Shown here piece by piece: positions 1 through 9,078 of a DNA stretch of 64,000 bases (position 1 is the first letter of the stretch; the number at the start of each line of letters is the position of its first letter). This stretch comes from an uncultured Saprospiraceae bacterium (lineage in GTDB: Bacteria > Bacteroidota > Bacteroidia > Chitinophagales > Saprospiraceae): positions 1 to 64,000 of the forward strand of contig CAKZQC010000035.1 of the NCBI GenBank assembly GCA_937139495.1, in the 5' to 3' direction. The notes under the pieces are model-generated. The model saw nothing but the letters and a program-made list of their open reading frames with translations, had not been told where the DNA came from and did no database searches. A program made the position numbers and the translations under genes.

Positions 1-230
1 CAGTTGATGCCAAGCATCAAGCCACCCAGTTCGCTTCGCTCATGAACAAGATACTATCACCTTTCAATACTGACTTCGAGAGATGATCGAAATTTAAGCA
101 TATTTTCAAGGGATTGTATTCCCTTGTTCTCCATAATGCCCCTGAATTACACAGCTTTTTCTTGATTTCATGAGTTCAAATAACACTTTTCAAGTTTTGT
201 CCTGTACTTAGCTAAAAACTAGTAACCCAA

Positions 231-1589
231 ATGCAAAAAATAATACTACTCTTTCTCTTCCTAGTATCTAATCTGGCTTATAGCCAGGTCAAGTACCCTG
301 CCCATGAGCATTATGCCCACCTGAATCATGTCTGTACGCTACCAAATAAGGCGGATCTAGTAGCATGGTTTGAGAACGAAAAACAGTACTTGGTCACTAC
401 GACCACAACAGATAGTACCAATCCAACTATTTGGCTAGTAGATGTTACTGGCAAGAAAACGCCCTATCCGACTATTGACATTTCTCCCAATCAGTTGTTG
501 TCCATTGTACAGCTGGTGACCTTAGATCAAGGTCGTATCTTTTTGAGAGGAGAAATAGCCTCTACCAAAAAACCGACTAAAAAAAAATGCAACTGGTTTG
601 CCATTTGTGATAATAAAGGAAATATTATTCAACAAAAAACAAGTCAATACTACCCTTATCAATCTGCCGACCAATGGACTGATAACCAAATTGGGCTGCT
701 ACGCAACTCCACACAAAAAACTTCTTTTGGTAATAAAGCAGTTGTTGATTTGCTTGACCTATCAAACCTAGCCATAAAAGGAAAAAGAGTATTTGAGTTT
801 AATCAAAAAACGGTATTTGTCAACAATTTCAAAGCAAATAGGCTAAAGCAGAGCGTTTTGTTTATTGGGCTAAACACGCCCAACAAAACGGCACTAGATA
901 CGAGTACTTACTTGACGGGCGTTTTTACTACATTTGCCTTTGATGGTACACTCTTATTTGACTATACCGATGACGATATTGAACGACCATTAAAATACCA
1001 AGTCTCTACTACTCCTATTCCGATTGTGAGAGGAAACCATACGCAAACGGATGTGTTTTATTGGGAGGCATTGGGAAGAGTCCTTCAAGAGCGCATAATT
1101 CTGCGGCATCAAATAAGTGATGGTGTAAATGAGCTGTTGACAGAGGTTGATTCTTACCCACATGTTAATCCTCATTTGAAAATAATAGGACAAACAGAAC
1201 AGTATCTATTTTCTAGTTACCAAAGTACGGAAGGGTTCGAAAATACTCCTTTGCTAATTTTATCTTCTGCCAAAAGAGCCCCCCCCCACCCCTATTCACG
1301 TTCTATTACTTACACGTGTTTGTGGTGTCCGATCAGCTCTATCGTAGAACAAACGGAAGGTATAGACCAGAAGGAGTATGAATTTGATCGTATGGTGCTG
1401 GCAAGGAGACAGCCTTACGACGAAATAAAAACGCATCCTAGAGAATATCCGCCACAAAAAAGTACGTTATTTCCTGATTGGTATTTTATAGATGTAGTCA
1501 TGGTCTATCGAGCCAAAAATGGTACGAGTTCTGATAAATTAGTTAGCCTCGTTTTTGTTTATACACACCCTGAAAATACTTCCTATTAA
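231..1589 (+). CDS. secreted protein of unknown function
   Basis: A 452-residue protein opening with a clear Sec signal peptide (MQKIILLFLFLVSNLAYSQ, cleavage probably after AYS), so it is exported. I recognise no family. The body is rich in Thr, Asn, Tyr and aromatic residues and alternates polar and hydrophobic positions like a beta-sheet protein; the spacing of Leu/Val/Phe blocks would suit a beta-propeller, but that is inference. A tract of nine C residues (1279-1287) followed by A and CCCC encodes Ala-Pro-Pro-His-Pro around residue 350. The downstream frame still reads like protein and ends at a normal stop just before a strong hairpin terminator. The start is the first ATG before the signal peptide, with no Shine-Dalgarno site. 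Confidence 0.8.
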   Translation: MQKIILLFLFLVSNLAYSQVKYPAHEHYAHLNHVCTLPNKADLVAWFENEKQYLVTTTTTDSTNPTIWLVDVTGKKTPYPTIDISPNQLLSIVQLVTLDQGRIFLRGEIASTKKPTKKKCNWFAICDNKGNIIQQKTSQYYPYQSADQWTDNQIGLLRNSTQKTSFGNKAVVDLLDLSNLAIKGKRVFEFNQKTVFVNNFKANRLKQSVLFIGLNTPNKTALDTSTYLTGVFTTFAFDGTLLFDYTDDDIERPLKYQVSTTPIPIVRGNHTQTDVFYWEALGRVLQERIILRHQISDGVNELLTEVDSYPHVNPHLKIIGQTEQYLFSSYQSTEGFENTPLLILSSAKRAPPHPYSRSITYTCLWCPISSIVEQTEGIDQKEYEFDRMVLARRQPYDEIKTHPREYPPQKSTLFPDWYFIDVVMVYRAKNGTSSDKLVSLVFVYTHPENTSY

Positions 1590-1643
1590 GTAAATCGATT
1601 TTTGATAGATTATCAACAACAACGATGAAGTCATCTAAAACAA

Positions 1644-1685
1644 CAGCCGTATCCGCACATAAAGTGCGGATACGGCTGCTATTTT
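1644..1685 (+). terminator. bidirectional rho-independent terminator
   Basis: A perfect 15-bp stem (1644-1658 with 1664-1678, arm CAGCCGTATCCGCAC) and five-base loop ATAAA is followed by a T run at 1682-1687. The other side is also T-rich when read on the minus strand. It separates the plus-strand gene ending at 1589 from the minus-strand gene ending at 1707. Confidence 0.9.
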
Positions 1686-1706
1686 TTCATGCGTTGCCTT
1701 TCTCTC

Positions 1707-3554
1707 CTATCTAATATTCTCCACAAAGTCTAAAAAGACCTGCTGATGCAGCTCCAAATCTAAATTAGGAGAAAGCGAAGCACGAACAATGTAATCTTTG
1801 TCGCCTTCCTTAGTCGTTCCTTGTGTAGAAGTAGCGGGTACTGTCCAGTAGCAGCCTTTGAGCTGTCCATAACTGACACAGAATTTGCTTTCGTTCGGAA
1901 TTTTGGTAATCATCAAATTGATTAGCTTCAAATTCAAGGCTCTTTTGTAGGTTTCTTTTTCTGCTGCGGTCTTGCCTTTGGTCGGCAAGTCCAACGAAAA
2001 TACAGAAGGCGTAAATCCTTCTGCGGCTAGTTCTTCGGACACAAAATTGATTTTTGCCGTAGGCAATACCTCTCTAATAAAGTTGACAAATGTACGTGTA
2101 TGCAGATACGCCGCATGGATTCGCTCATTCATCGACGGCATTTGCTTGGCTAATATTTCATATTGAAGTGCTGTCGCTTCATTGTCGCAAAGAGCCAAAT
2201 GTTTTTCTATTTTTTGCATCAAAGCGGTCGTTTTTGCATTGCCAACACAATAGCCAGCCGTGCATTTTCCGCCACTCGGAAACTTAGAGCCACTCGCATA
2301 CGAAATCGTCCGAACCGTAGAAAGAATTTTGCCTTCGCCCAAGAAATGTACATTCGGGCAGAACGTTTGATCCAAGATGAATACAGGGTCAATAGCGGTA
2401 GCTCCTGTTGGTGTTTTGCGGACTTTTGTCAATACCGCTTTTAGTTGCTCCAAGTCAGGTACTTCTACTCTAGGATTGGTCGGAATCTCCGCAATAATAT
2501 AAGGCACGGCATCTTCTTCTGCCATTTCGGCTAATATTCTGTCGATACTTTGTACCATATCGTTGTCGCCATCTACGGGCAAATCGACTACCGATACATT
2601 CGCTACACAAGCAGCCACACGCCTTGCTTGGTCGTTGGTACCACCATAACAATTGGGCGGCACAATTATTTTGATTGCCTTTCCTTCATGGTTTTCTAGG
2701 GCATCATGAACTAGCCCCATCATAATCGCATATTGTATAGAAAGTCCACTCGTAGCGACCAGCGGCTCGATAGGCGAACCTGTAATTTCCTTGATAGATT
2801 TCAAGACACTTGCCTTGTCTTGTTGGATTGTATTTTCTTGTTTAGTAATCGTAGATTCAGCAACCAATGACTGCAAAGCGGTCAGCGAATCGGCTGGGGT
2901 CATGGCTACGGTTTCTCTTCTACGGACATGCTGAATATCTGAAATATAACGTTCGTTCTGTTCGCCATTGACCAACAAAACACTTCCTAAAGAGCCATAA
3001 ATACTAATGAAAAAATCAATATTTGGATTAAGCTCGACTGTACCAATTTCGTCTTGTTGAGTCACCAAAACCGTACTACCATCAAATGCAGTTATCTCCG
3101 ATAGCTTATTCACTTTTTTGAGCTCAAAGTGATACCCATATACCTGCTCCAATACTTCCGCATCAAAACAAGCTGGTAAGCTGTCGGTATATACAATTTG
3201 GGTCTTTTTATTGTCCAATAAATTTTTTCGGAGGATTGCCAAAATAGGAACCGTCTTGGAAGAAAAACTAAGGACGCTGTTTGCTTTTAACTGCTGCAAA
3301 TGAGCGATACCCCACTCCAACAGACAAGACAAAGGGTGTCCTAATCGAATATAATCGTAAGCCGTAGGCAGCACGCTCAATGCCGATGTTGTTGCATTAT
3401 TATCCTTATACAAGACTTCTAGCTGCTCTAAAAACTGCGTTTTTGCTAATTTTTCATTATAAATATCCAGTCGGTGTGTCGTTAAACCCAACCAATCTGT
3501 TGGCATATTTTCCAATACTTCTTTAATGTAATTAAGCATTTTATTGTCTTTCAT
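1707..3554 (-). CDS. Cys/Met-metabolism PLP-dependent enzyme with long N-terminal extension
   Basis: About 615 residues. The C-terminal ~350 residues carry the trans-sulfuration (Cys/Met metabolism, fold type I) signature: a YGGTNDQARR cofactor-phosphate loop, ILDQTF with the Asp that contacts the pyridine nitrogen, and SGSKFPSGG with the probable Schiff-base Lys (residue 435 counting from the longer start at 3587). Relatives include cystathionine synthases and lyases and methionine gamma-lyase, usually ~400 residues. Here ~220 extra N-terminal residues resemble nothing I recognise. The substrate cannot be read from the sequence. The start is set at 3554 (MKDNKMLNY), preceded by AAAGG; an in-frame ATG at 3587 would add 11 residues. 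The gene stands alone between terminators. Confidence 0.75.
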   Translation of the reverse strand: MKDNKMLNYIKEVLENMPTDWLGLTTHRLDIYNEKLAKTQFLEQLEVLYKDNNATTSALSVLPTAYDYIRLGHPLSCLLEWGIAHLQQLKANSVLSFSSKTVPILAILRKNLLDNKKTQIVYTDSLPACFDAEVLEQVYGYHFELKKVNKLSEITAFDGSTVLVTQQDEIGTVELNPNIDFFISIYGSLGSVLLVNGEQNERYISDIQHVRRRETVAMTPADSLTALQSLVAESTITKQENTIQQDKASVLKSIKEITGSPIEPLVATSGLSIQYAIMMGLVHDALENHEGKAIKIIVPPNCYGGTNDQARRVAACVANVSVVDLPVDGDNDMVQSIDRILAEMAEEDAVPYIIAEIPTNPRVEVPDLEQLKAVLTKVRKTPTGATAIDPVFILDQTFCPNVHFLGEGKILSTVRTISYASGSKFPSGGKCTAGYCVGNAKTTALMQKIEKHLALCDNEATALQYEILAKQMPSMNERIHAAYLHTRTFVNFIREVLPTAKINFVSEELAAEGFTPSVFSLDLPTKGKTAAEKETYKRALNLKLINLMITKIPNESKFCVSYGQLKGCYWTVPATSTQGTTKEGDKDYIVRASLSPNLDLELHQQVFLDFVENIR

Positions 3555-3647
3555 GATTTTTGCCTTTAGTTGATTGGCAATATACATTAATTCGATTTAT
3601 TTCAAAAGTGTAGCAAGACGTTTTATGATATTGCTAAAAACGCTACC

Positions 3648-3692
3648 AACCACCTAGCAATTTCTAGACGCTGTCTGTACTACTAGGTGGTT
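3648..3692. terminator. inverted repeat between HAD and PLP genes
   Basis: Arms AACCACCTAG (3648-3657) and CTAGGTGGTT (3683-3692) match perfectly around a 25-base loop, with an outer GCTAC/GTAGC match at 3642-3646 and 3699-3703. It may be a terminator or a folded 5' leader; no strong T run decides between them. Confidence 0.45.
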
Positions 3693-3706
3693 ATTTATGT
3701 AGCAAT

Positions 3707-3740
3707 AGAGGTTATTACGAATAAATTCGTAATAACCTCT
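3707..3740 (-). terminator. perfect 15-bp hairpin downstream of HAD gene
   Basis: Arms AGAGGTTATTACGAA (3707-3721) and its exact complement (3726-3740) surround a TAAA loop, 19 bases after the minus-strand HAD dehalogenase stop. It is probably that gene's terminator. A diverged copy lies at 5452-5486 and half-sites of the same motif occur elsewhere, so it is also a member of a small dispersed repeat family. Confidence 0.6.
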
Positions 3741-3759
3741 AATAAAATTGCAGTTATTT

Positions 3760-4557
3760 TTAGGTATATTTAACCAGTATATCCGCTACTTTTTGCAAAT
3801 CTGTGGCTTCTATTTCTGTTTTGGGAGCTAGTGGAAACAGTTGTTGTCCTGGTCTGCCAATAAAAGCAGCACGCCAACCAGCCCATACTGCACCAGCTAC
3901 GTCCCAGCCATGTGCTGCTATCAACATACATTCCTCAGGCTTTAGCCCCATCTTGCGAGCTCCCCAAGCATAAGCATCTCTAAACGGTTTAAATTTGCCA
4001 ATATCTTCCACACTTAATCTTTCATCAAAGTATTCAGTTAAATCTGCACTTTCAAATTGCTTTTTGACTCCTTCATTCGATGAATTGGTAAACGATACCA
4101 GTTTATAACCATCTTTTTTGAGTTGTGCCAACGCTGCTTTAACTTCGGGGTGAGCTGGTAAGCCTCTCAATGATTTTAATATTACATTTCGTGCTTCTTC
4201 CTGCGATATAACAATGCCGTTATTCGCTGCAACCATCTGCAAGGCTGCTGCTCCAATATGCCCAAAATGTTCGTATTCGCCGCTTGCTGTAGTCACCAAT
4301 GAATATTGCAACATAGTAGTAAACCAAAGTGACAATAAGTCTTTCCGTCCATCTAAAGCAGCTCCGACTTGCTTTTTCATATCATTGAGATCCAATAGCG
4401 TTTCGTTGACATCAAAGAACAATACCTTGGGTCTTACTCCTTGCAATTTTTCGTTACTAGTTTCTGGAGTATTGCCAAAAGCTAAATTGGGCATCAACAT
4501 TCCTCCTGCTCCTACAACTCCTAGATTTTTGATAAAATTTCTTCGATTGTCCTTCAT
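3760..4557 (-). CDS. Tat-exported HAD-family haloacid dehalogenase, type II
   Basis: 265 residues. It opens with a twin-arginine signal (RRNFIKNLGVVGAGGM, cleavage near AFG), so it should be exported folded. The HAD core begins VLFFDVNETLLD, with the nucleophile Asp near residue 49. VSFTNSS (motif II), a Lys in the GKFKPFRDAY segment and the AAHGWDVAGA segment (motif III) follow. This matches the type II L-2-haloacid dehalogenase branch, whose members hydrolyse 2-haloacids; other small phosphorylated substrates are possible. FrnE-like DsbA protein lies 36 bases upstream on the same strand, so the two are probably co-transcribed. A haloalkane dehalogenase-like hydrolase is encoded ~5 kb away. 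Confidence 0.85.
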   Translation of the reverse strand: MKDNRRNFIKNLGVVGAGGMLMPNLAFGNTPETSNEKLQGVRPKVLFFDVNETLLDLNDMKKQVGAALDGRKDLLSLWFTTMLQYSLVTTASGEYEHFGHIGAAALQMVAANNGIVISQEEARNVILKSLRGLPAHPEVKAALAQLKKDGYKLVSFTNSSNEGVKKQFESADLTEYFDERLSVEDIGKFKPFRDAYAWGARKMGLKPEECMLIAAHGWDVAGAVWAGWRAAFIGRPGQQLFPLAPKTEIEATDLQKVADILVKYT

Positions 4558-4593
4558 GTTACAATGATTTTTTTGTTTAAATAATTATTAGCA

Positions 4594-5241
4594 TTAAGCC
4601 AATTCTAATAGCTCGCTTAGTACTTGCTTGAATACATCTACAGGTTGTGCACCTGCCACCGCACTTTTTTTATTGAAAACAATCGTTGGCACTGAATTGA
4701 TACCTAAATTTTTCCAATAATTTTGTTTATTTCTTACCTCCTTACGGACTTCGTCCTTATCTAATAATGCAAGTCCCTCTTCTGCGTTCAACCCAACATC
4801 TAACAACGCTTGTTTGAGAACCGCTCTTTTCGATACATCTTGACGCTCACTAAAGAAAGCCGTAATCAAACGCATCTTCAATTCCGTTTGCTTTCCAAAT
4901 GCTTCGGCATATTCCAATAAAATATGTGCTTCAAAAGTATTGGACATACGCATTTCATCGAAATAATCGAACGTAAAACCGAGTTCTGCACCCGCTTGAA
5001 CTAGATGTTGCTGTGATGCTTTTTGTTGCTCCAAGGTCGCCCCATATTTTTCGGTAATATGCTCACCTATATTCTGCCCTTCGGCAGGCATATTGGGATT
5101 CAACTCAAAGGGTTGCCACTCTATTTCTACTTGGTCTTGCAGACCCAATTCTTCGATTGCTTTTTCCAAGCGTTTGTAACCAACGATACACCAAGGACAT
5201 ACTACGTCCGAAACAATGTCTATTTTAAGTTTATCTGCCAT
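4594..5241 (-). CDS. DsbA-family oxidoreductase, FrnE-like
   Basis: 215 residues with a thioredoxin-fold DsbA/2-hydroxychromene-2-carboxylate isomerase architecture. The N-terminal DIVSDVVCPWCIVGYKRL holds the CPWC active site near residue 15. A central helical insertion and a C-terminal GINSVPTIVFNKK segment with the cis-Pro (SVPT) complete the fold. There is no signal peptide, so it is cytoplasmic, as usual for FrnE proteins, which act as thiol-disulfide oxidoreductases in oxidative stress. It lies directly upstream of the HAD dehalogenase gene, in the same direction. Confidence 0.87.
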   Translation of the reverse strand: MADKLKIDIVSDVVCPWCIVGYKRLEKAIEELGLQDQVEIEWQPFELNPNMPAEGQNIGEHITEKYGATLEQQKASQQHLVQAGAELGFTFDYFDEMRMSNTFEAHILLEYAEAFGKQTELKMRLITAFFSERQDVSKRAVLKQALLDVGLNAEEGLALLDKDEVRKEVRNKQNYWKNLGINSVPTIVFNKKSAVAGAQPVDVFKQVLSELLELA

Positions 5242-5451
5242 CTTTAGTTTTGTTTTATTTTTAATAAGTTGCTTAAAAAGTCATTCAATAAAATACCTAA
5301 ACAATCATTTAGGTATTTTGCAAAAAAAATGTTTTTTTTATACCCCTGTTTTTTACTATACTACAACCTTGTATTATTTGCTAGGCACTTACTCTTTTTA
5401 AGGTCACGTATTAGGGGAACATCTCTACCATCCGATTGTTTAATAGACTCC

Positions 5452-5486
5452 GAAGTAATTGCGAATAGATTTCGCAACCACCTCTA
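5452..5486. repeat. diverged copy of AGAGGTTATTA hairpin repeat
   Basis: The sequence around TTGCGAA (5459-5465) and TTCGCAA (5471-5477) continues into ACCACCTCT. On the minus strand it aligns with the hairpin at 3707-3740 with several substitutions. No gene overlaps it. The rest of 5242-5519 holds AT-rich spacer and no feature that I can name. Confidence 0.4.
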
Positions 5487-5519
5487 ATTATGATTATCTC
5501 TTTTCCTCAAAAATAAATT

Positions 5520-5885
5520 ATGCTTGACTACTGGACTTCCTTAACCTACACCACTAAGTTTTCTTTTATTGGATTCCTAATCACATTGGCTTTAGGTCTT
5601 TTGAGTATGGGGTTGTTAGGAGCTTGTTTGTATTATCCTGTTTCCTTTCTTTTCAGATCCTACCCTACTCTCAACAAGTGGCAGGGCGACTGGGTCTGGC
5701 CCGCTATGATAGGCGTAGGAATGGCATGGTCGCTGGGTTTTGTCTTTGGCGGTATAGCTTGGCATTACCTGCAAAACCAAATTACTTCCATTATTTTATT
5801 AAGCCTCATATATGGCTTTATTCTTTGGTTATGGGCAGCCGTATTATGGTATATTGTCATCAGCAAATCACTTTCTATACACTAG
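5520..5885 (+). CDS. small integral membrane protein, unknown
   Basis: 121 residues with three probable transmembrane segments (about residues 15-45, 62-82 and 90-115), rich in Trp, Leu, Ile and Gly. I recognise no family. It stands alone, pointing away from the minus-strand FrnE gene and towards the EthD-like gene. Composition and length favour a real small membrane protein over a chance frame, but an overlapping frame of similar length exists, so the call is moderate. Confidence 0.6.
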   Translation: MLDYWTSLTYTTKFSFIGFLITLALGLLSMGLLGACLYYPVSFLFRSYPTLNKWQGDWVWPAMIGVGMAWSLGFVFGGIAWHYLQNQITSIILLSLIYGFILWLWAAVLWYIVISKSLSIH

Positions 5886-6003
5886 TTACTTCCTGTTTTC
5901 AAAAAATAGGAGATATTTCTTTAAAATGACAATTTGAGTTCCAACACAAAGCTAGAACTCAAATTATCAAAAATTATAATTTCAAATGTATTGTTAGAGG
6001 TTA

Positions 6004-6312
6004 TTACACCACTTTGCTAATTTGAACTTGCGGCTGCACATTCGTAAAATTAGGTAAGTCTGCCAAAATCTTTTCAGCATTAACCCCAAAAGATTTCTGA
6101 AATGATTCTAATGATTCAAACGTCACGTTTGAAATAACCACAAAAGGTGCTGGAGAACCTGGAGCTACGCCCCCTAATCCGAAATTCACATCAGAGGAAA
6201 TAATTGCATCGCCCAACAGCGTTGAAATTAACTCGTTATGTTGATTCGTATAATAATCTTTATCAAATTTCAAATCCGCACTATTCGGATACATTACTGT
6301 TAACTTAATCAT
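6004..6312 (-). CDS. EthD-family dimeric alpha-beta barrel protein
   Basis: 102 residues matching the EthD family: MIKLTVMYPN, then DYYTNQHNELI with the conserved YY..H helix start, a central glycine-rich stretch, and PFVVISNVTFESLESFQ before the last strand. Such proteins form ferredoxin-like dimers and occur near genes for degradation of ethers and other organics; the enzymatic role is usually undefined. The stop codon is followed on the minus strand by TAACCTCT, the half-repeat also seen after other genes. The AhpD-like gene lies 68 bases upstream in the same direction. Confidence 0.8.
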   Translation of the reverse strand: MIKLTVMYPNSADLKFDKDYYTNQHNELISTLLGDAIISSDVNFGLGGVAPGSPAPFVVISNVTFESLESFQKSFGVNAEKILADLPNFTNVQPQVQISKVV

Positions 6313-6380
6313 CTTTTATATTATTAGATTGGTGTTGCCTCAACTTTGCTAGAGTAAGAAAAAACCTACTTTCACAAGAA

Positions 6381-6929
6381 TTATTTACTCCAAGCAAATT
6401 TTTGGAATGGTGCATCTACTGCTGTGTTCGCAATATGATTGGTGTAGTTACTAATTACTTTTTGCGATACGCCCAAAATGATGTCCAATACCTGTTGCTC
6501 GCCATATCCAGCCGCATAGAAAGCATCTAAATCACTTTTGGTAACATGCCCACGGTTACGAACAATCGTCAATGTTAGTGTACGCAGTGCTTCCAATTTT
6601 GGATTGGCAAGTGGTGTTTCGTTACGCAATGCTTCTGTAATAGCACTGTCCACTTTCATCATATTGGCAATAGCCGTATGTGCAGGCACACAATAATGAC
6701 ACTCGTGTTCTACATTAATTGATTGCCATACTACCGTTAGTTCTTCTTTGTCGAACGAAGATTCGGTAAACAGTTTGTGGATTGTCTGATAGGCTTCAAG
6801 AAGTCCTGGAGAGCCAGCCAATACACCATGCAACCCCGGTATCATACCGTTTGCTTTCAGAGATTGTTCCAATAGTGCTTTGCTACCTTCAGGAGCCGTT
6901 TCGATGTTATTAACTTTTAAGGTTGTCAT
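6381..6929 (-). CDS. carboxymuconolactone decarboxylase/AhpD-like peroxidase-related protein
   Basis: 182 residues of the AhpD/CMD superfamily. The helix carrying EHECHYCVPAHTAIA gives the ExxCxxCxxxH redox motif of alkylhydroperoxidase-like proteins. The preceding ELTVVWQSINVEHEC and following RGHVTKSDLDAFYAAGY stretches are typical of this family, and the protein is cytoplasmic. The start is placed at the ATG at 6929 (MTTLKVNNIE). The open frame extends 11 codons upstream to 6962, but that adds only low-complexity residues. It is probably co-transcribed with the EthD-like gene and fits a peroxide/organic detoxification role. Confidence 0.82.
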   Translation of the reverse strand: MTTLKVNNIETAPEGSKALLEQSLKANGMIPGLHGVLAGSPGLLEAYQTIHKLFTESSFDKEELTVVWQSINVEHECHYCVPAHTAIANMMKVDSAITEALRNETPLANPKLEALRTLTLTIVRNRGHVTKSDLDAFYAAGYGEQQVLDIILGVSQKVISNYTNHIANTAVDAPFQKFAWSK

Positions 6930-7135
6930 AATTTCAATTTTTAATTTGTTGTTTATTAGCAATAACTAAACAAATGGTTAGTTATTGGCTAAAAAAATGT
7001 TTTTGTTTTTTAATCCTATTTTTAAAAGTCCTTGCTTCTGCAAAAAATCAATCCACGACAAATAAATTTTGATTTATTCGCTTCGATTTTGCTTCTACAA
7101 GACCTTTTTCTTTTGTCTTATATTAGGTAGAACGG

Positions 7136-7143
7136 CAAACCTA
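7136..7143 (-). promoter_or_regulatory. candidate -7 box for AhpD-like/EthD-like genes
   Basis: Minus-strand TAGGTTTG fits TAnnTTTG, ~207 bases upstream of the AhpD-like start. No convincing -33 element is visible. The remainder of 6930-7205 is AT-rich and otherwise featureless. Confidence 0.3.
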
Positions 7144-7205
7144 ACCGATTGTTTAGAAAAAGAATAAAAATTTATTTTTATTTTCGCCTTTATTTTTTTT
7201 CTGCC

Positions 7206-8960
7206 TTATATTCTACTCTGATAGGTGTGCAATTCGTAATAGCGACCTTGGGTTGCCAATAGCTCGTCATGTGTACCACGCTCGCAAATTCGCCCTTCTT
7301 CTATCACCAAGATTTGATTGGCTTTGCGAATGGTACTCAATCGGTGAGCGATAACAAAAGTCGTTCTGTTTTTCATCAGTTCCTGCAAACTTTTCTGAAT
7401 ATAGGATTCACTTTGCGTATCCAAATTAGAAGTTGCTTCATCTAGAATGATAATTTTTGGATTGGCTAATATGGCTCTAGCAATAGAAATTCGTTGGCGT
7501 TGACCGCCCGATAACTTCACCCCTCTTTCGCCAATAATCGTATCCAAGCCCTTTTCAAAGCGATTGGCAAACTCATCCACATACGCCCCTTTTACGGCTT
7601 CTTCCAATTCCGATGCCGTGGCATCAGGTCTAGGATAAAGGATATTTTCTCGAATCGTTCCTTCAAACAAAAAGTCATCTTGCAGCACGACCGCCAAATT
7701 TTGTCTATAACTCCCCAAATTGACCGTCGTAATATCTATGCCATCAATCGTTACTTTACCTTTGGCAGGATTCAGAAAGGTAGCAACCAACCCAGCAATA
7801 GTTGATTTGCCTGAGCCAGAAGAACCAACTAGTGCAGTCACCGTTCCAGCTTTTGCTTCAAAAGAAAGACCGTGCAATACTTCCTTGTCTTCTTCGTAGC
7901 TAAAAGAAACATTCTGAAATTCGATATCGCCTTTTACATTTTGTAAAAATTCCGTTCGCACCTCTGGGTCATCTTCTTCTTTCATGTTCATCAACTCTTG
8001 TGTTCGATCCAAGCCTGCCATAGCATCCGTCAATTGACTACCAATATTCCCCATCTGCACGATAGGCGTAATCATAAAACCCAATAGCAATGTAAAGGAA
8101 AGAAATTCGCCCATCGACATCTGTCCGCCCATCATAAAATAGCCACCGATTCCCATAATACCAGTAGAAGCCATTCCAATCAAAAACGTAGAAGAACTAC
8201 TGATGACAGCGGTTGCCGTCAAGCTCTTTTTTACATTTTCGTACAAGCGAGTAACGCCTTTCTCAAAGCTAGCTGTTTCTTGTTGTTCGGCATTGAATGC
8301 CTTGATAACCCGCACACCACCCAGTGTTTCCGTCAGATTACCTTGTACTTGAGCATTGATTTTGCCTCGCTCCCTAAATATAGGGCGAACGTAGCCAAAG
8401 GCTTTCGTCATGACGACCGCAAAGATTATAACAGGAATCAAGACAGAGACGGTCATAATAGGGCTTATTTGCACTAGCAAAAAAATAGAAGCAATCGAAG
8501 TAAGTGTTCCTCCTATCAGCTGTACAAATCCAGTACCGACCAAATTACGCACGCCTTCTACATCTCGCATCACACGAGAAACTAAAGCACCAGATTTATG
8601 GTTGTCGAAAAAATTGATCGGCAATTTTAATAGCTTGCTTTGCACCTCTACTCGCATTTGCGAAATCATGTGCTGAGCCTGCACACTCAACAATCGAGTG
8701 ATACTAAAAGACACAACCGAACGCACTACAATAGAAGCGCCCACTACTGCCAACAGTAGCCAAAGTGCGTCCATATCCTTGTTGGGGACAATATCGTCAA
8801 ACAAAAAACGACTGGCATAAGGTGCCACTAGTCCTGCCGCACTCTGAATTAATATCAAAATCAACCCAATGCCTAACATGCCTCTTCGAGGCCAGATATA
8901 TTCTTTGAATGCCCAACTAAACGACACATTTGTTTTGTATTTCTCTTTGTTTTTTTTCAT
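7206..8960 (-). CDS. ABC exporter, fused permease and ATPase (MsbA-like)
   Basis: 584 residues from the chosen start. The N-terminal ~320 residues form a six-helix ABC transmembrane domain. The C-terminal nucleotide-binding domain shows Walker A GSSGSGKST (about residue 375), Q-loop VVLQDDFLF, signature LSGGQRQRISIARA, Walker B IIILDEATSNLD and the H-loop IAHRLSTI. It is an inner-membrane homodimeric exporter of the MsbA/multidrug/lipid type; the substrate cannot be deduced. The start is set at the ATG at 8960 (MKKNKEKYKTN), because the extension to 9005 is poor. It is monocistronic or the last gene of the unit holding the alpha/beta hydrolase. Confidence 0.92.
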   Translation of the reverse strand: MKKNKEKYKTNVSFSWAFKEYIWPRRGMLGIGLILILIQSAAGLVAPYASRFLFDDIVPNKDMDALWLLLAVVGASIVVRSVVSFSITRLLSVQAQHMISQMRVEVQSKLLKLPINFFDNHKSGALVSRVMRDVEGVRNLVGTGFVQLIGGTLTSIASIFLLVQISPIMTVSVLIPVIIFAVVMTKAFGYVRPIFRERGKINAQVQGNLTETLGGVRVIKAFNAEQQETASFEKGVTRLYENVKKSLTATAVISSSSTFLIGMASTGIMGIGGYFMMGGQMSMGEFLSFTLLLGFMITPIVQMGNIGSQLTDAMAGLDRTQELMNMKEEDDPEVRTEFLQNVKGDIEFQNVSFSYEEDKEVLHGLSFEAKAGTVTALVGSSGSGKSTIAGLVATFLNPAKGKVTIDGIDITTVNLGSYRQNLAVVLQDDFLFEGTIRENILYPRPDATASELEEAVKGAYVDEFANRFEKGLDTIIGERGVKLSGGQRQRISIARAILANPKIIILDEATSNLDTQSESYIQKSLQELMKNRTTFVIAHRLSTIRKANQILVIEEGRICERGTHDELLATQGRYYELHTYQSRI

Positions 8961-9078
8961 ACCGAGAAATAGACGAATATCAAGCCAAGCGTGTTTTCCT
9001 GCCATTTAGGCAGTTGGAGGATTTTTAACATCAACAACTATTTGGTCGAATCTACTTATATTAAACAGATTTATAACT

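Noticed and set aside
3..86. 27 codons open on the plus strand ending TGA, as a possible C-terminus of a gene starting before the window
   Set aside because: Too short to judge; no motif, and an open run of this size is common by chance.
990..1193. Minus-strand frame inside the first gene
   Set aside because: Antisense shadow without start context, family motif or promoter; the plus-strand gene explains the region.
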